Positions 44,552 to 56,696 of a stretch of 64,000 bases of DNA are shown piece after piece. The position numbers and the translations under genes were made by a program. Positions within the stretch are counted from its first letter, which is position 1. Every line of letters starts with the position of its first letter. Origin of the DNA: Saururus chinensis (Eukaryota; Streptophyta; Magnoliopsida; Piperales; Saururaceae); the NCBI GenBank assembly GCA_035235625.1, contig CP141146.1, positions 18,532,501 through 18,596,500 on the forward strand, given 5' to 3'. The notes under the pieces were generated by a model, which had not been told where the DNA came from, did no database searches, and saw only the letters and a program-made list of their open reading frames with translations.

Positions 44552-46165
44552 TTTTCCCCTCTCTACACTCACTACCCTCTCTCTCCTACTTTCTATCTCA
44601 TCTCTCTCTCCTCAACTTCTCTCTTGACACTCTCTACCCTCTCTCTCCTCACCTTCTCTCTCTACCCTTTCTCTCTCTCCTCTTTCTACCCTCTCTCTCT
44701 CCTCTTCTCTCTCTCTCTCCGTTCTCTCTCTACCCTCTCTTCTCTCTCTCCATCTCCTCTCTCTCTCCTCTCTTCTCTCTCTCACTCTCTCTTTCCTCTC
44801 TCTCCCCTCTCTCTCTCCTCTCTCCCTCTCCTCTCTCCTCTCTCTCCCTCTCCTCCCTCTCCTCTCTCTCTCCCTCTCCTCTCTCCTCTATCTCCTCTCT
44901 CTCCTTTAATTTCAAGTTTTTTATAATTTTTTATTTTTAAAAAAGAATTTTAAAAATAAATAAATAAATAAAATACTATTGGTGACGTATATGTCTATAC
45001 GTCGCTAATACCTTTCCTATTAGCGACGTATAAGGCTATATGTCGCTAATACCTTTCCTCTCTCTCCTTTTCCTCTCTTTCCCTCTCCTCTCTCTCCTTT
45101 TCCTCTCTTTCCCTCTCTCTCCTCTCTCGCCTCTCTCTATCTCTCTCCTCTTGCTCTCTCCGTCTTATTCCTCTCTCTCTCTCTCTTCCCTCTTCTCCTC
45201 TCTCTCTCTCCCTTCTCTCTCTCCTCTCTCCCCCTCTCTCCCCTTTCTCTCTTCCCTACCCACTCTCTTTCTCTTCCCTCTCCTCTCTCCCTACACACTA
45301 TCTCTCTAATTTTAATTTTTTAAGATTTTTTTTTAAAATTAATTTGAAAAAATAAAAAAAGAATTAAAAGAAATTATATTAGCGACGTATCAAATTATAC
45401 ATCGCTAATACGTGACGTATTAGCAACATATACTTTTATATGTTCCTAATACATGTACTAATAGTGACGTATAAAAATATACGTCGCTATTAGTATTTTA
45501 ATTTTATTATTTTATTTTAAAAATAAAAAAATTTAAAAAATCAAAATAAAATTCCTCTCTCTTCCCTCCCCTCTCTCTATCTCTCCCTCTCCTCTCTCTA
45601 TCTCTCTCCTCTTCCTCTCTCTGTCTTATTCCTCTCTCTCTTCCCTCCCCTATCTCTCTTCCCTCTCCTCTCTCTCTCTCTTCCCTCTTCTCTCTCTCTC
45701 TCTCCTCTCTCTCTTCCCTCTCTTCTCTCCCTACACACTATCTCTCCTCTAATTTCAATTTTTTAAGATTTTTTATTCTTTAAAATTAATTTTAAAAAAT
45801 AAAAAAAGAATTAAAAGAAATCATATTAGCAACGTATAAAATTATACGTTGCTAATATGTCACGTATTAGCGACGTATACTTTTATATGTCGCTAATACA
45901 TGTCCAAATAGCGACGTAGAAAAGTATACATCGCTATTAGTATTTATTTTTATTTTATTATTTTATTTTAAAAATATAAAAAAATCAAAATAAAATTCAT
46001 CTATCTCTTCCCTCCCCTCTCTCTTTATCCCTCTCCTCTCTCTATCTCTCTCCTCTTCCTCTCTTCGTCTTATTCCTCTCTCTCTCATCCCTCTCTCTCT
46101 CTCCTCCCTCTCTCTCTCCCTCCTCACCTTCTCTCTCTCTCCATGCACTCTCTTCACTCTCTCTT
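44552..46165. repeat. CT-rich tracts alternating with GCGACGTAT motif clusters, about 450-bp modules
   Basis: Four pyrimidine tracts (about 44552-44905, 45050-45305, 45553-45745 and 45998-46165) alternate with clusters of GCGACGTATA...TATACGTCGC. The phrase GTCTTATTCCTCTCTCTC occurs at 45162, 45623 and 46067, giving a repeat period of about 450-460 bp. CTACACACTATCTCTC and TTTTAAGATTTTTT also recur once per module. The inner part of the transposon therefore grew by tandem duplication. Confidence 0.8.
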
Positions 46166-47128
46166 TTATTATAAATTATATTTTAAAATTAATAATAATA
46201 CTTAACAAAATAAAATATATTATATATAAATAGTGAAAGTTTAATCTATTATTAACACTAGTTTTTATTGAAAAATTAATATTTATTTATTGTATATACA
46301 AATAGTAAATATTGAATAAAATATATTATATTTAGGAAATTTATTATAAATTTTTTAATATTTATTTATTAAATAAAATTAATTAATAAAGCTATTAGCG
46401 ACGCTTATCAACAAACATCGCAATTATAAATGGTATTTGCGACACTTATTTACAAGCGTAGCTAATAATTTAAATTTTTTTTATTTTTAATTCATAACTA
46501 TTAGGGACACTTTTGTAAGCATCGCTACTGCGATAGCTATTAGCGACACTTAAGAAAAGCATCTCTAATAGTTAAAAAAATTTTATTTAAAATATATATC
46601 TTTTAGCGATGGTTGTATAAAGCATCGCTAATATGGTTAGTATTAGCGATGCTTTAAACTAAGTGTCACTAATATATGACTATTAGCAACGCATACGAAA
46701 ATGCGTCGCTAATAGTTCAATTTTTTACGACGCTTTTTTATACGTCGCTAATAGTTGTTTTTAGCAACGCTTAGCTAAGCGTCGCTAATAAATGCATTGC
46801 TAATACTACATTTTGTTGTAGTGTCTCTCATGTTCCTCTCAAACACATACGTCAAAAATTGCACATACTCCTCTCATACGAACACATCTAAACAGTTTAA
46901 ACAAACTAAAAAAACTATCATCCTGTGCATAGATTTCAAATAAAAATAAAACTTCATTTAAAAAGCACCTCAGAGTGAACCCGTTACTCATGGATACGAG
47001 AGTTCGGTTCGATTTCATCTACTAAACAACTCTACCCTCTCTCGAGTGCATATAATTGTACATAATGGAACTTCTATGAAACACATGGAATAAATTCATA
47101 TATCAATTAAAAACTTTAATAAAAAAAG

Positions 47129-50100
47129 TGTAATATCCTGAATTTTCATAGGTTTCAAAAATTAAATACGTGGAAAATAGGGTGTTTGACCCATTGACAT
47201 TATTAGTAGAATAACTTCCTCCCTAGATAGAATTTGTGGCTGAAACGTATGTAGTTATAAAGTAGACAGATAGAGCTTCGAAATACCACCAAGAATGCAC
47301 GAATCGAAGTTTGGATGAGGGAGATACGGCTGTTCAAAGTTTATCGTATAGGGGTTGTTTACCAGATTTAAACGTGTATTTTGGTTGTTTAAGTTGTTTT
47401 GCGGGCTCGATTAATTAGAATTCCAAAATTAATTTTTAGAGGCCTAATTAAGTTGCATAAGTTAGGAGGATTAACCCAAATTTTAGAGGGATTAAGAACC
47501 CTAATCCCTATGTTATAAAAAGACATCTTAGGGCATGATTAGGGGTGGGAGCTTTTGGGGGCCGGAAAAGGGGAGAAGGTGGTGTGGATGGCAAGGCTCC
47601 GGCAGTGATGGATCGATGACAAATCGGCCATTACGGTAGTACTTCGAGTCGAGATTAGTAGATGTTTCGTTACATAAATTTTAATGTACATTACTTCTAA
47701 AATCTACTATTTTATAATTTACATCTCTGCAATCCCTCTTTCGTAATTAAGAAGAATAGTGGTTTATGCACTATTTATATTTTTAATCTGCGCTGAACCT
47801 TCATGGGAGAGGGGCCGCCTAGCCCTAGCCGCGGCGGTCCTGGCTGCAATGGCCAAGGCTACTGCAGCCATGGCGGGGGATTCAGCCGCAAAAAAAAAAA
47901 AGAGAACAAGCAACGACGAAAGCCTGGCCTAAGGCGGGATCGAGGTTCCCGGGATCACCTAATGAAGGCGATCTCGGTCGAGCCCGGCCCACCACCCGGC
48001 CATGTCGGTCTGCCACCACGACATCTTTGGTTTGACTGTAAAAAAAAGAAGAAGAGGAAAGTGGCTCTTTTGGCCACCGTTCGGCCACCAGATGACGGCG
48101 GGACCGACGCTGTTGGTTCCACCATGCACCGGCGGTCTAGAAACCCATGGGCCACCCACCCCTTTGCCGCGATAGGGGGCAAAAATTCCAAAGTCCGTAA
48201 AATGATTAATTTACCCTTATGATTAGAATCGTAGAACAATGCTAATGACTAGACTTAAGGGCTCTGGTTCATGGGGCAATGAGTTGATTTAAAATTTTAG
48301 AAAAATCTCAGTGAGATTTTAATGTGTACCCTAAATTTGGAGCAATCCATAAGCTGGGGGAAAATCCCAGTAATTAAATAATTAACTATTGTACCCCTAG
48401 GGTTAAGGTAAGACCGTTAATTGAACCGCGGTCGGTTCAAGGGGTTTACAACCCCATTAAATGGCAAGAAAGTTACCTCGGGTTCATAACATCAAGATGT
48501 AACCCTGAGATTAGTTTTGGACCCATTGAGGTTCATGGAAGCCCTGAATAAAAAGATAGAAATACCCTTATGAGCGTATTGGCCCGCATTCGCTTGGATG
48601 AAATTAAGGGGCCAATGTGATACTGAAACTTTTTGAGAGGTTAAAGATTGTTGTGAGTGCAAAGAAGGTCATGTCCTAGGTAAAATAATTACCTTAATGT
48701 CCTCAGGTGCATTATGATCAATATTTAAAGAGATTTATTAAGTTAACCCAAGGAGGGTTAGGGCATGAGAGCTCGAATAATCTTATATCATTATTCAATT
48801 TAGTTATTGATATTATGATCTTCTTGGACTTGTGTGGTTCTGATTGTTTATGTTGTTTATTGTTTCGATATTTGTTATTGATGTTTTGATAGTAACTTAT
48901 CACCATTTTAAGATTATTGAAAGATTAATTGATGGGGTGGATAGCTTTGGATTTGGTGATAATACATAATCAAGATAAAGACTAAAATACCTCAGAGGGG
49001 TCTGGAACTAGTTCATAGAGTGAACAAAGCCTTTAACCTGATGATTTACCTTGGTTAATGAACCAATGGCAGTTTCGAGTTTAAAACCTTAGTCTAGAAG
49101 GGACTAATAGGGTTTGGGATAGTCATTCAAAATCCTGGCTTATTGATGAGCAAGATAGGGTTTAGAATGGTTTCCTGAGTTTTAGCTCTATTAAGGAGCT
49201 GCTGATTGACCGTGCAGTTGCACCTCCCCATTGGAGGGAGCTTTGCGTGAGCCGGGTTCACCACAGATCTATTGAGGATCTTTTAGTGTACACGCATTTG
49301 GATTAGCTCACATCCTGCTTGGTTGGCTTTTCCCGTCACTTCTGTTTAGGTGCAGTTGTGGGCCATGCCTTTCCACTCCAGTCAGGTCCTTCGTGGGCTA
49401 GGAGGGGTGATGGTACTTCCTGGTGGATTCTAGGGTGTTTCGTCATGGATTTACCTTTGAGGGTGGTCTATGATGAGATTATCATTTGACACTTAGGTTG
49501 ACATCTGATGAGTCTGTCTGTCATTGGGATTAGACATGGATTAATTATCTAACAATGGTTCGAGAGATAATTAATAACATTGTTTGATTTTGCTTGTTTA
49601 ATTAGAATAAGTAGAACGATTAAATGACTTGCATAAAATATAGGTTGCTTGAAAATACTTAAGCATTGCATGTGTGATGTTATGCTTCTTAGTATAGTGT
49701 ACTTTTAAGCAGAACTACGTCTGGATCCGATCTTGTTGGAAACATTGGAGATGTTGTCTAATAAGTGCGTAGGCAACTAACATCGGGTGATGTTGGCCTG
49801 ATCCGAAAAATAATAAATTTTACTTTTGTTCTTCTGAAACACTCTTCAAAGGGGAGGAGATGTTTAATTTTTGTTTGGTCTTGTTTGCTTGCAGGTTCTT
49901 TAGATAGGGTTTTTGCTAGATCAGGACGTTGGCGGGTGTTTGAGGACGACATTGCACTAGTGGGATCTAGCCTCTTGCTTATGCAATCATGTAAGTAATT
50001 GTAGTTACTAGCGTGAGAGCCAACTTTACTTGGTTGTTTATTTTTAGACAGATGACAGACTTGTACTTAGAGGGTTAACCTGCTATTTATCGAATTTTGA

Positions 50101-50258
50101 CACGTGTAATAATATCATGTTTTGATATTCATATTTGTGAACCCCAGTTATTACGACTTAATCAGATGATTTGTTTTGTGTTTAAGAAAGAAAAAAATTG
50201 TAGTGATTTATCACATATAATTTATTTAAAAGGGGTTTTTAAAATCTGGATCGTGACA
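47129..50258 (+). mobile_element. Ty3/Gypsy (Tekay/Del-like) solo LTR, TSD AAAAG
   Basis: The LTR begins TGTAATATCCTGAATTTTC and ends TCTGGATCGTGACA, with AAAAG on both sides (47124-47128 and 50259-50263). At 3130 bp it fits the long LTRs of chromoviral Gypsy elements. The interior includes CCCTAATCCCTATGTTATAAAAAGAC (TATA region near 47515) and a GC-rich patch at 47800-48180. Only one LTR is present between the duplicated bases, so the rest was probably lost by LTR-LTR recombination. Open frames within it are not genes. Confidence 0.88.
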
Positions 50259-50593
50259 AAAAGAGTGGAATCAAATCTATTTAGGGCTTCATCTAAGCCT
50301 TGGCTATTAATTTAACTAGCCATGAATGTTGAAGAAGAAATCTGATTCGGAGAAGTCATTGGCTGCGCGTGTGTTGTTGACGACAAAACAAATCGGCTTC
50401 TACTCCTCTTCTTCTTCCTTCTCTCTTTCTCTTCCCTGGTTTGTTGGCTACTGTTCTTCCTTTCTCAAGCTGCTCACGTCCCTTCCAATTTGGTGCTTTT
50501 TCCAAAATATCTTCTGGCTTAGCCATCTTCTCCCCTTCTTCTATTTTCTTTGTTGCAAACAGGTCTTGTTCCCATTCTAATTGATGCTTCTCA

Positions 50594-52600
50594 TGTCACA
50601 CCCTAGCACACGCCACCCCCGAGCTGAACCCAGTCTAAGGAAGAAGTGGCACGCGACACAACATGGTAGAGTTAAATTGAAAAGACTTAACCCATCCTTA
50701 GGTAGGACACACTACGGAGTTGCACATGTATACTTTGTACAAAAACAAAATGATCAAAGATAAGACTACTAATTAAAATATTAGTCCACTCATACCCACA
50801 TCAAATAGCCTTAAATATAAACAAGCCTACAATGGCTTACATAAGTCTAAGCCATCCATGGCTAACAAGAGTGTGAAGTAGAGTCCAATGTATATATCTC
50901 AACATGACATAAACCCAACATCTCTATGAATCCCCTCTCAATGTTCGGTATCATCCACATGCTCAACATAGAGCCCATCCAAATAACCCGCATGGCATGA
51001 CATGCAGCCCCAAAACAAAACACAAAACAAAGGAGGGTGAGCTAAAGCTCAGCAAGGGTTTTAATACATAAAGTAAATTCATAATGATAACACATGCATA
51101 ATCAATATAACATTTATCACATAATCAGTCACTATGCCCATTCCTCATGGAATAGTCACATAAACATGTGCCACATGTGCATTGTGTCATAATTTACATT
51201 CTATAAGCATCTACTCATGCCACCTGTATGTCATGTTATCTATAACATATCTCATCAACACATAATCATGCCATATTCATATCATGCTATATATAATATA
51301 TTTTATTAACACATACACATACACATGTCACTTACATATCATGCTATAGCCCACATTCCATAAGCATATTTCATGTTTGTGTACCATGGGTTCAAATATA
51401 ACTCATAACACACATACACCTCATATGTAAACATATGAAACTCATTATCATAATCATACCCTGCATGAATCATTCTCAATATAAACACATGTATAATCAT
51501 TTCTCAATAAAGCATTCACCTTGCAACATCAAGTGCATCAACTACACATCATCCTGCATATCCATGCAAATCATACTATAATCACATGTGTAAAATAAGA
51601 TTCATTCTTCCTACTCAACCTATTTAAATGAGCATTATCTTCTATACACATGCAACAACCAATGGTGAATGTCTCACAATTGAGAAAAACAATCAACATG
51701 CTCGAGAAGGACAATCCCTTGCGGGGAAGGTCTGAATTCCACAAAGGAGAACTAAAGCATTTTGGGTAGGCTCTCGTATTGGGAAGGTACCTCTTCTGCT
51801 CACTAAGGATAATCGGTCTGAATCCCACAAAGGAAAACTATAGCAGCCTGCTCGTTAAGGACAAACCTTGCGGGGAGAGTCCGAATTCCACAAAAGAAAA
51901 TTAGAGCAATGTGATCGCTAAGGACAATATTTTGTGGGAAGAGTCCGAATTCCACCAAGGAAAACTAGAGCACATGGTAAGCCGGTGCACATGGATATAC
52001 CATCCTGGATTCTCAGGTTCCAGATAAGTTAACAAATTAACTCACATCGCAATCAGCTCATCTCAACCCGGGAGGCACCATGTTCTCAAAGGAACACAAA
52101 ATGAAACCATGTCCTTTCGGACCCAAAACCAATTTGATAAGCCTTTGAATGATTTAATCTGACATCCAATGTCATCCAATCAATCAATCACGGATAATCA
52201 CAATTAATCTTTGTTTATTAATCATTTTCAAGATGCATGCCACATGATACATACGTGAGCAAGTGCTAAACAAGTCCAAGTAAAAGTAAACATGCTCAAA
52301 TTAGTCCACATGTGCATGAAACATGGTCCATTTATGTCCAATAAATCATAAACATCTACGCAAGAGTGTACATAAGGATAGTGTGCAAACCTAAGTTAAG
52401 ACATATGAAACATGAACAAACTATAATCAATGTCATATATGTGTGCACCCATAATTTTATCATAGTCCTTCCCTATTGGAATCTTGGAGTAGATGTGATG
52501 AAAATATCAAAATACGAGTTCAAGACAAGCATAACATCATGCTAGACTTAGACAAGTATAAACATAGCTATACTTAAGCTAGAACATGGGAAACATGGTT
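50594..52600. mobile_element. Gypsy-type LTR fossil beginning TGTCACACCC
   Basis: The sequence changes at 50594 to TGTCACACCCTAGCACACGC, a common plant Gypsy LTR start. The next 2 kb is CA/AT-rich (repeated ACACATA and ATCATGC phrases) and contains a 60-bp-class tandem repeat. The right border is not resolved. There is no coding sequence. Confidence 0.55.
51700..51970. repeat. tandem repeat of about 50-65 bp, four copies
   Basis: Units share CTCGxxAAGGACAAxCxTTGCGGGGAxxGTCxGAATTCCACAAAGGAxAACTAxAGCA. They start near 51702, 51798, 51850 and 51909. The first unit is longer because of an extra segment. Confidence 0.75.
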
Positions 52601-52622
52601 CACCTAAAATTAATATAAATTA

Positions 52623-52626
<4 letters not shown>

Positions 52627-52669
<43 letters not shown>
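52627..52669. repeat. (TA)n microsatellite, about 21 units
   Basis: Forty-three bases of uninterrupted TA alternation. Confidence 0.95.
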
Positions 52670-52671
<2 letters not shown>

Positions 52672-52738
52672 TCTTGGTTAAACCCACTAATATCATCAAG
52701 TAATCATGAAGAGGTTATCAAACATGGAGCTAGAACGA

Positions 52739-54140
52739 GTAGAAATAACATATGAGGCATATTTATTATGAATTGGTTAATTTCAATGATCAAAATAATG
52801 TCTAAACCTCATGTATATTTTAGTCAAAGAAATCTAACTTGATGTAGTTGTGGTCAAGTTGGATTTGGAATTGGTTAACTTGAAAAATAGAAGCAAACAT
52901 GTTCCTAAAGATCAAAGTTGAAGACTAAATTTAGTGTCAAAGGTAAATGGTTTATTTCCACACACTCACCTACACAAATCACTCATTTTAATTTAGGAAT
53001 ATTCAATTAGATGATTATGGAACTTTAAGGTAAAATTAGGGTTAAATATAAAAAATTATTGTGCATCGATCGATCTCTTTAAAATAAACTAGATCCATCG
53101 ATCGATCGGCCCTTGAATAAGACTGTGTAAAATTTGGTTGAGAATATATCGATCGATCACCATAAGTGAGTGATAGATTGCTAGAAGAGTTTTACCTTAA
53201 TTAAAACAGTGACTAATTGATCTTTGTTAGCCCCGATCAATCATTATCTCTGTAACTTACCTAGTTTAAGCATTCTAAGAAAGAGTTCATTCCTAATTCA
53301 AGTCTAACTCGTAAAATGACTTAAAAGACTATATAAGAGCTATGTAAACACAAAATTGAAGAGTGAAAAACCTTGAATTTGAGAGAGAAAATAGGAGAAG
53401 TCCTTTTGCCATAGGTTTTTCCAAGAGATCATTATTGTGCTTTAAAGCTTAGTATTAATGGTGATTGTTTGAGTGACACACAACTAAAAGAGAGTCTTTC
53501 ACACAGAAAAACATAAGGAGAGAGTCAAACAAGTTTAATGAGAGATTGAAGACTCAAGGCTAAACTCATAAACAAGATGAGCTTGTTTGTAGAGGGTAGA
53601 AAAAGATGAAGACAAAGTAAGGAGAGAGAAAGCTTCAAGACTAATTGAGGAGAGAAGACTTGAAGGCTAACAACAAAATAAGAGGGATATCTAAACAAAG
53701 GAGGAGATTGTGTTAGTCTTCACAAGAGGTTGGTGGTTTGCTTATGTCATGTAAAAGTCTTGCTCGCTAGTACATTGATTTTGGGCATAGAGTGGTTGTC
53801 GTGAATTTTTACCCTAGTTCGGGTTATCGACATAAAAAATCATGTGTTTGCTTGTGTGCTTACATGATTTGTGGTTTGATTGATAGTTAGAATACTCATG
53901 AATGTACTTGGAAATTAGGATTTTGTTGTTTCAGCTTCAAAACAAATTTATGTACAAAAGAGGCTAGAACTCTTAATTTTGTACTCATCGAAGTATTAGG
54001 AAAATTAGGAGCAATCTAGTGATCTGCTAGGTCAATTAAGCGAATATTAAACTCTCATAAATGTTTTGGATAGGGCATCTCCTGGATAGATCGATTAAAT
54101 GAATATTAAACTCTCACAAGTGTTTTGGTAGGGGTTGGGC
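52739..54140 (+). mobile_element. Ty1/Copia LTR fossil, family A
   Basis: The start region AACATATGAGGCATATTTATTATGAATTGG resembles the LTR start at 57304. From 53240 it aligns closely with 13603-14400 (TATATAAGAGCTATGTAAACACAAAATTGAAGAG, GATCATTATTGTGC, GTGATTGTTTGAGTGACAC). GATCGATCGAT runs are present. At the end, GAATATTAAACTCTCATAA/CAA is repeated about 63 bp apart (54036 and 54099). No gag follows, so this may be a solo LTR. Confidence 0.65.
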
Positions 54141-54847
54141 ATTTTTTTGTGGGGAGGGTTGAGTTCTGCCAAAAAAAATTATGACTCCAAGTTTGGTGAT
54201 CATATTTTATCTATCCTATTTTTTCACAATTTTTGCAAGAAATTGTACATAGATTGATTAACAACAACAACTGATTGACAAACTATATTAAACATTTATT
54301 GTCCTAAATTTTAAAAATTATGTTGTTAGTTCTTGTTTGTTTCTAACTCATAGCCGTTTATCTAAAATAAAGTTCATTTGAAAATACATCTTAGCCTTTG
54401 AAGTTTATCTTTGTGGACACCTAATATTTCTCTTCGGTTGTATTTTTCTTGGAGTCTCTTTGATGTGTTCCTATACTTGCAAGAGAAGCTACATCACCAA
54501 ATGCCTAAGTATATTTGCATATACTCATTAGGATCAAAGACTATCAATAAAATGGTAGTTCCTTAAGCAAGATTTTTACCTTCTCAGAGTTTATTATGCC
54601 ACATCCTTAATTGTCCTCTCTTTTAGTATTGGATTATTTGTATAATTCTTTTACCCTTAGGTTACCTTCTTTGTTCATTATGTCTGGTCATAGAAGATAA
54701 AATCCCTTTTAGCGTCTCCCTTACATAAGTATTTCATTAGTCAAACCTTAACATCACTCATAGACAACGTATCCCAGATTGTACTTATAATGATACCTAT
54801 GTGTCGCCACTAGTACCCACGTTCTTACCATGGTAAGTGTCAGGGGT
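54141..54847. other. sequence without recognisable features
   Basis: No coding signature or repeat border is seen. It separates a Copia LTR from a GC-rich segment with direct terminal repeats. Confidence 0.35.
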
Positions 54848-56696
54848 GCGAAGCTTTGCCTAGCGTTCGCACTCATGATGGCCTGACTACACCGTGCAGC
54901 CAGCAGCCTATCTCATCCCTTCCCACTCATATGTGTAAGGGAAAACACATGCGAACAACAACAAACAACCACAAAGTTGTCCTAGTGCAAGGGTCTCCGG
55001 CTAAGCTATATTTCAGTCCGTCGAAATACAATGGCAGGGAGAGGGCAAGGCTGATCCACAAGGCTGAAAGCTCCCTCTTAGCTCCCTAGTTCGCTCTACA
55101 TGAACAAAAACTATCCTCTATCAGCCATGGCCGCCCTTGCTCTCTCCCTTATATAGACTTCAGCCCAAAGGCCAGTCCTTATGCTACTATGAGGTACATA
55201 ACCCACCCATATATGAGTTCTCACCCTGACCAACTCTCAGTCCAATAAGCAGTCTGCCAGAACCCAAATTAGGAAACCTGTAGGGAGTCCGTCTTCGACT
55301 AGGAATCCAGTGCCCTGCTGCCTCTAAGAGTCCGATCCGTCCAGGGAACTCGCTGCCTCGAGTCCTACTTGAGCAAGGAGTGCAGCTATCCTACATAAGT
55401 GAATCATGTCAGCCTTAGGAGTCCGTCCCTAAGTCCAAGTAGCGCCCAGCTTCGCTAATAGAGTCCTACCCACATAAGGACTCCTAATTAGCCTGCTCCG
55501 CAAGGCGAGTAGTCTGTCTGGAACACCTCCCATGTTGCTCCAGCATCCGTCCGTGCCCAAAGGGCTGCCTAGGTTGTATGTTGCCCAAGCATACTTGGCA
55601 ATCCTCTGCCAAGCAAGGGGGTAGCCGCCCCCTTTTCCCATCCACCAAGTTAAGGGGCTAACAAGCCTCCTCCACTTGATTCTTCGATGACCTCGTTGAA
55701 GCCCCTGACTTCCCAAGTGCACCAATTGAAGCTCTTAAGCCTTCTACCTCGCTAAACCCGTCAAGCAAGTAGCCAACACTTCCCATCACACCATAACCAA
55801 GTCATTTTCCACCGAGCCTAAGTCATCCTTCAACCAAGTTTGGGCAACACCCGCTACCCCCAAATCCTTCGAACCTCTCCATTAGTCTGCCCCTTAGCTG
55901 CTTCTATCAGCCAAGGCTTGGGGACTCTGCTCCCCTCCTTCCTTCAAATCCTCAATCACCGGAAGTTGCCCCCATGGATGGGGACTCTAGCAACAGAACA
56001 CATCTCATTCACTGCAAAGGACTCATCCATGTTAGCTCCTCATGATTGGATTCACCCTTAACCTCCAAAGCGAAGAACACATTTAGCCCTTCCTGTTTCA
56101 AATAGCCTTTTGCACGGTGTAGCCCTTGGCGTATAAAATAGCCACCACCTCTATTCGGTCGGCCAGATTGCTCGCCCTTGTCCTTACCACTGTTGCCACC
56201 TTTGTTGTCCTCCATGTGATGTTGGTGACACCAGCCACCAGAACACCCACGACTGTACCTACAGCCCGTCCCTTGGTTGCCTCCCTCGACCAAGTACGTG
56301 GGGAGACCGCTCCCCCCAAGTACAAGCCCGCCCAAAGACCTGCACACCGCCATGTTGCTGATCCTAGAATTTGCTTCAGTAAGGTGAACACCATCTCCCA
56401 AAGCTTCCACACCTAGCTGCCCAACAAATCTGCCAACGATCTTTGTAGTAGACTGTCAAGAGCCCTCTACTCCTTCAGGGATTACAGTGCCTCAGCAAGG
56501 ATAGATCTCCAATCTATTCAGCAACAACCCATCAAGGACTTCACCTCTTCCAGGTATCCCAGCGATTCAGCAACCTTCAGCCAACTCCTTCGCAAGGTCC
56601 ATACAGAGCTTTCACCTCCTTCGAGTATCCCGGCAATGGAACCAACTATCACGGGCGCGAAGCTTTGCCTAGCGTTCGCACTCATGATGGCCTGAC
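54848..56696. repeat. GC-rich segment between two copies of a perfect 40-bp direct repeat
   Basis: GCGAAGCTTTGCCTAGCGTT followed by CGCACTCATGATGGCCTGAC occurs at 54848-54887 and 56657-56696 without a difference. The unit itself has dyad symmetry (GCGAAxGC...GCGTTCGC; in the left copy also GTCAGG...CCTGAC). The 1.77 kb between is much richer in GC than its flanks and has long open frames on both strands (for example 56410 back to 56009, glycine-rich) with no family that I know. It may be a short-LTR-type or unclassified element. No flanking target duplication was found. Confidence 0.6.

Larger units (their letters stand above)
42998..46823. mobile_element. CACTA transposon 3 (complete ends, TSD TCT)
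   Basis: The left end CACTACAACAAAATTGACTA and the right end ACTACATTTTGTTGTAGTG are inverted repeats. TCT at 42995-42997 is repeated at 46824-46826. The element is 3826 bp and has no transposase. Its internal order (array, GC-rich block, array, pyrimidine tracts with motif clusters, AT-rich block, array) is the mirror image of CACTA 2, and the AT-rich block 46180-46385 aligns with the complement of 21400-21605. It is therefore the same non-autonomous family in opposite orientation. Confidence 0.93.
42640..50593. mobile_element. Gypsy-type (TAT-like) LTR fossil, split by two later insertions
   Basis: Pieces at about 42715-42997, 46827-47128 and 50264-50593 join in order once CACTA 3 (with TCT) and the solo LTR (with AAAAG) are removed. 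They have the look of TAT-like LTRs: a TACTCTCAAGCGCAAGAATC...GATTCCATAAGGATTG opening like that of 23262 and 9875, an ATAAAAC...CACTC middle, and AGCCTTGGCTATTAATTTAACTAGCCATGAATG toward the end. No coding part is seen. Confidence 0.5.

Noticed and set aside
47803-48222. 139-residue ORF in a GC-rich patch
   Set aside because: It lies inside a solo LTR with exact borders and has frames open on both strands.
50594-52065. Possible LTR with TCTCA target duplication (50589-50593 and 52061-52065)
   Set aside because: Sequence after 52065 keeps the character of the same LTR, and a 5-bp match in this length is expected by chance, so the right border stays open.
54856-55089. ORFs starting MPSVRTHDGLT at both 54856 and 56665
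   Set aside because: The shared start is simply the 40-bp direct repeat read in one frame. The sequences diverge right after it.
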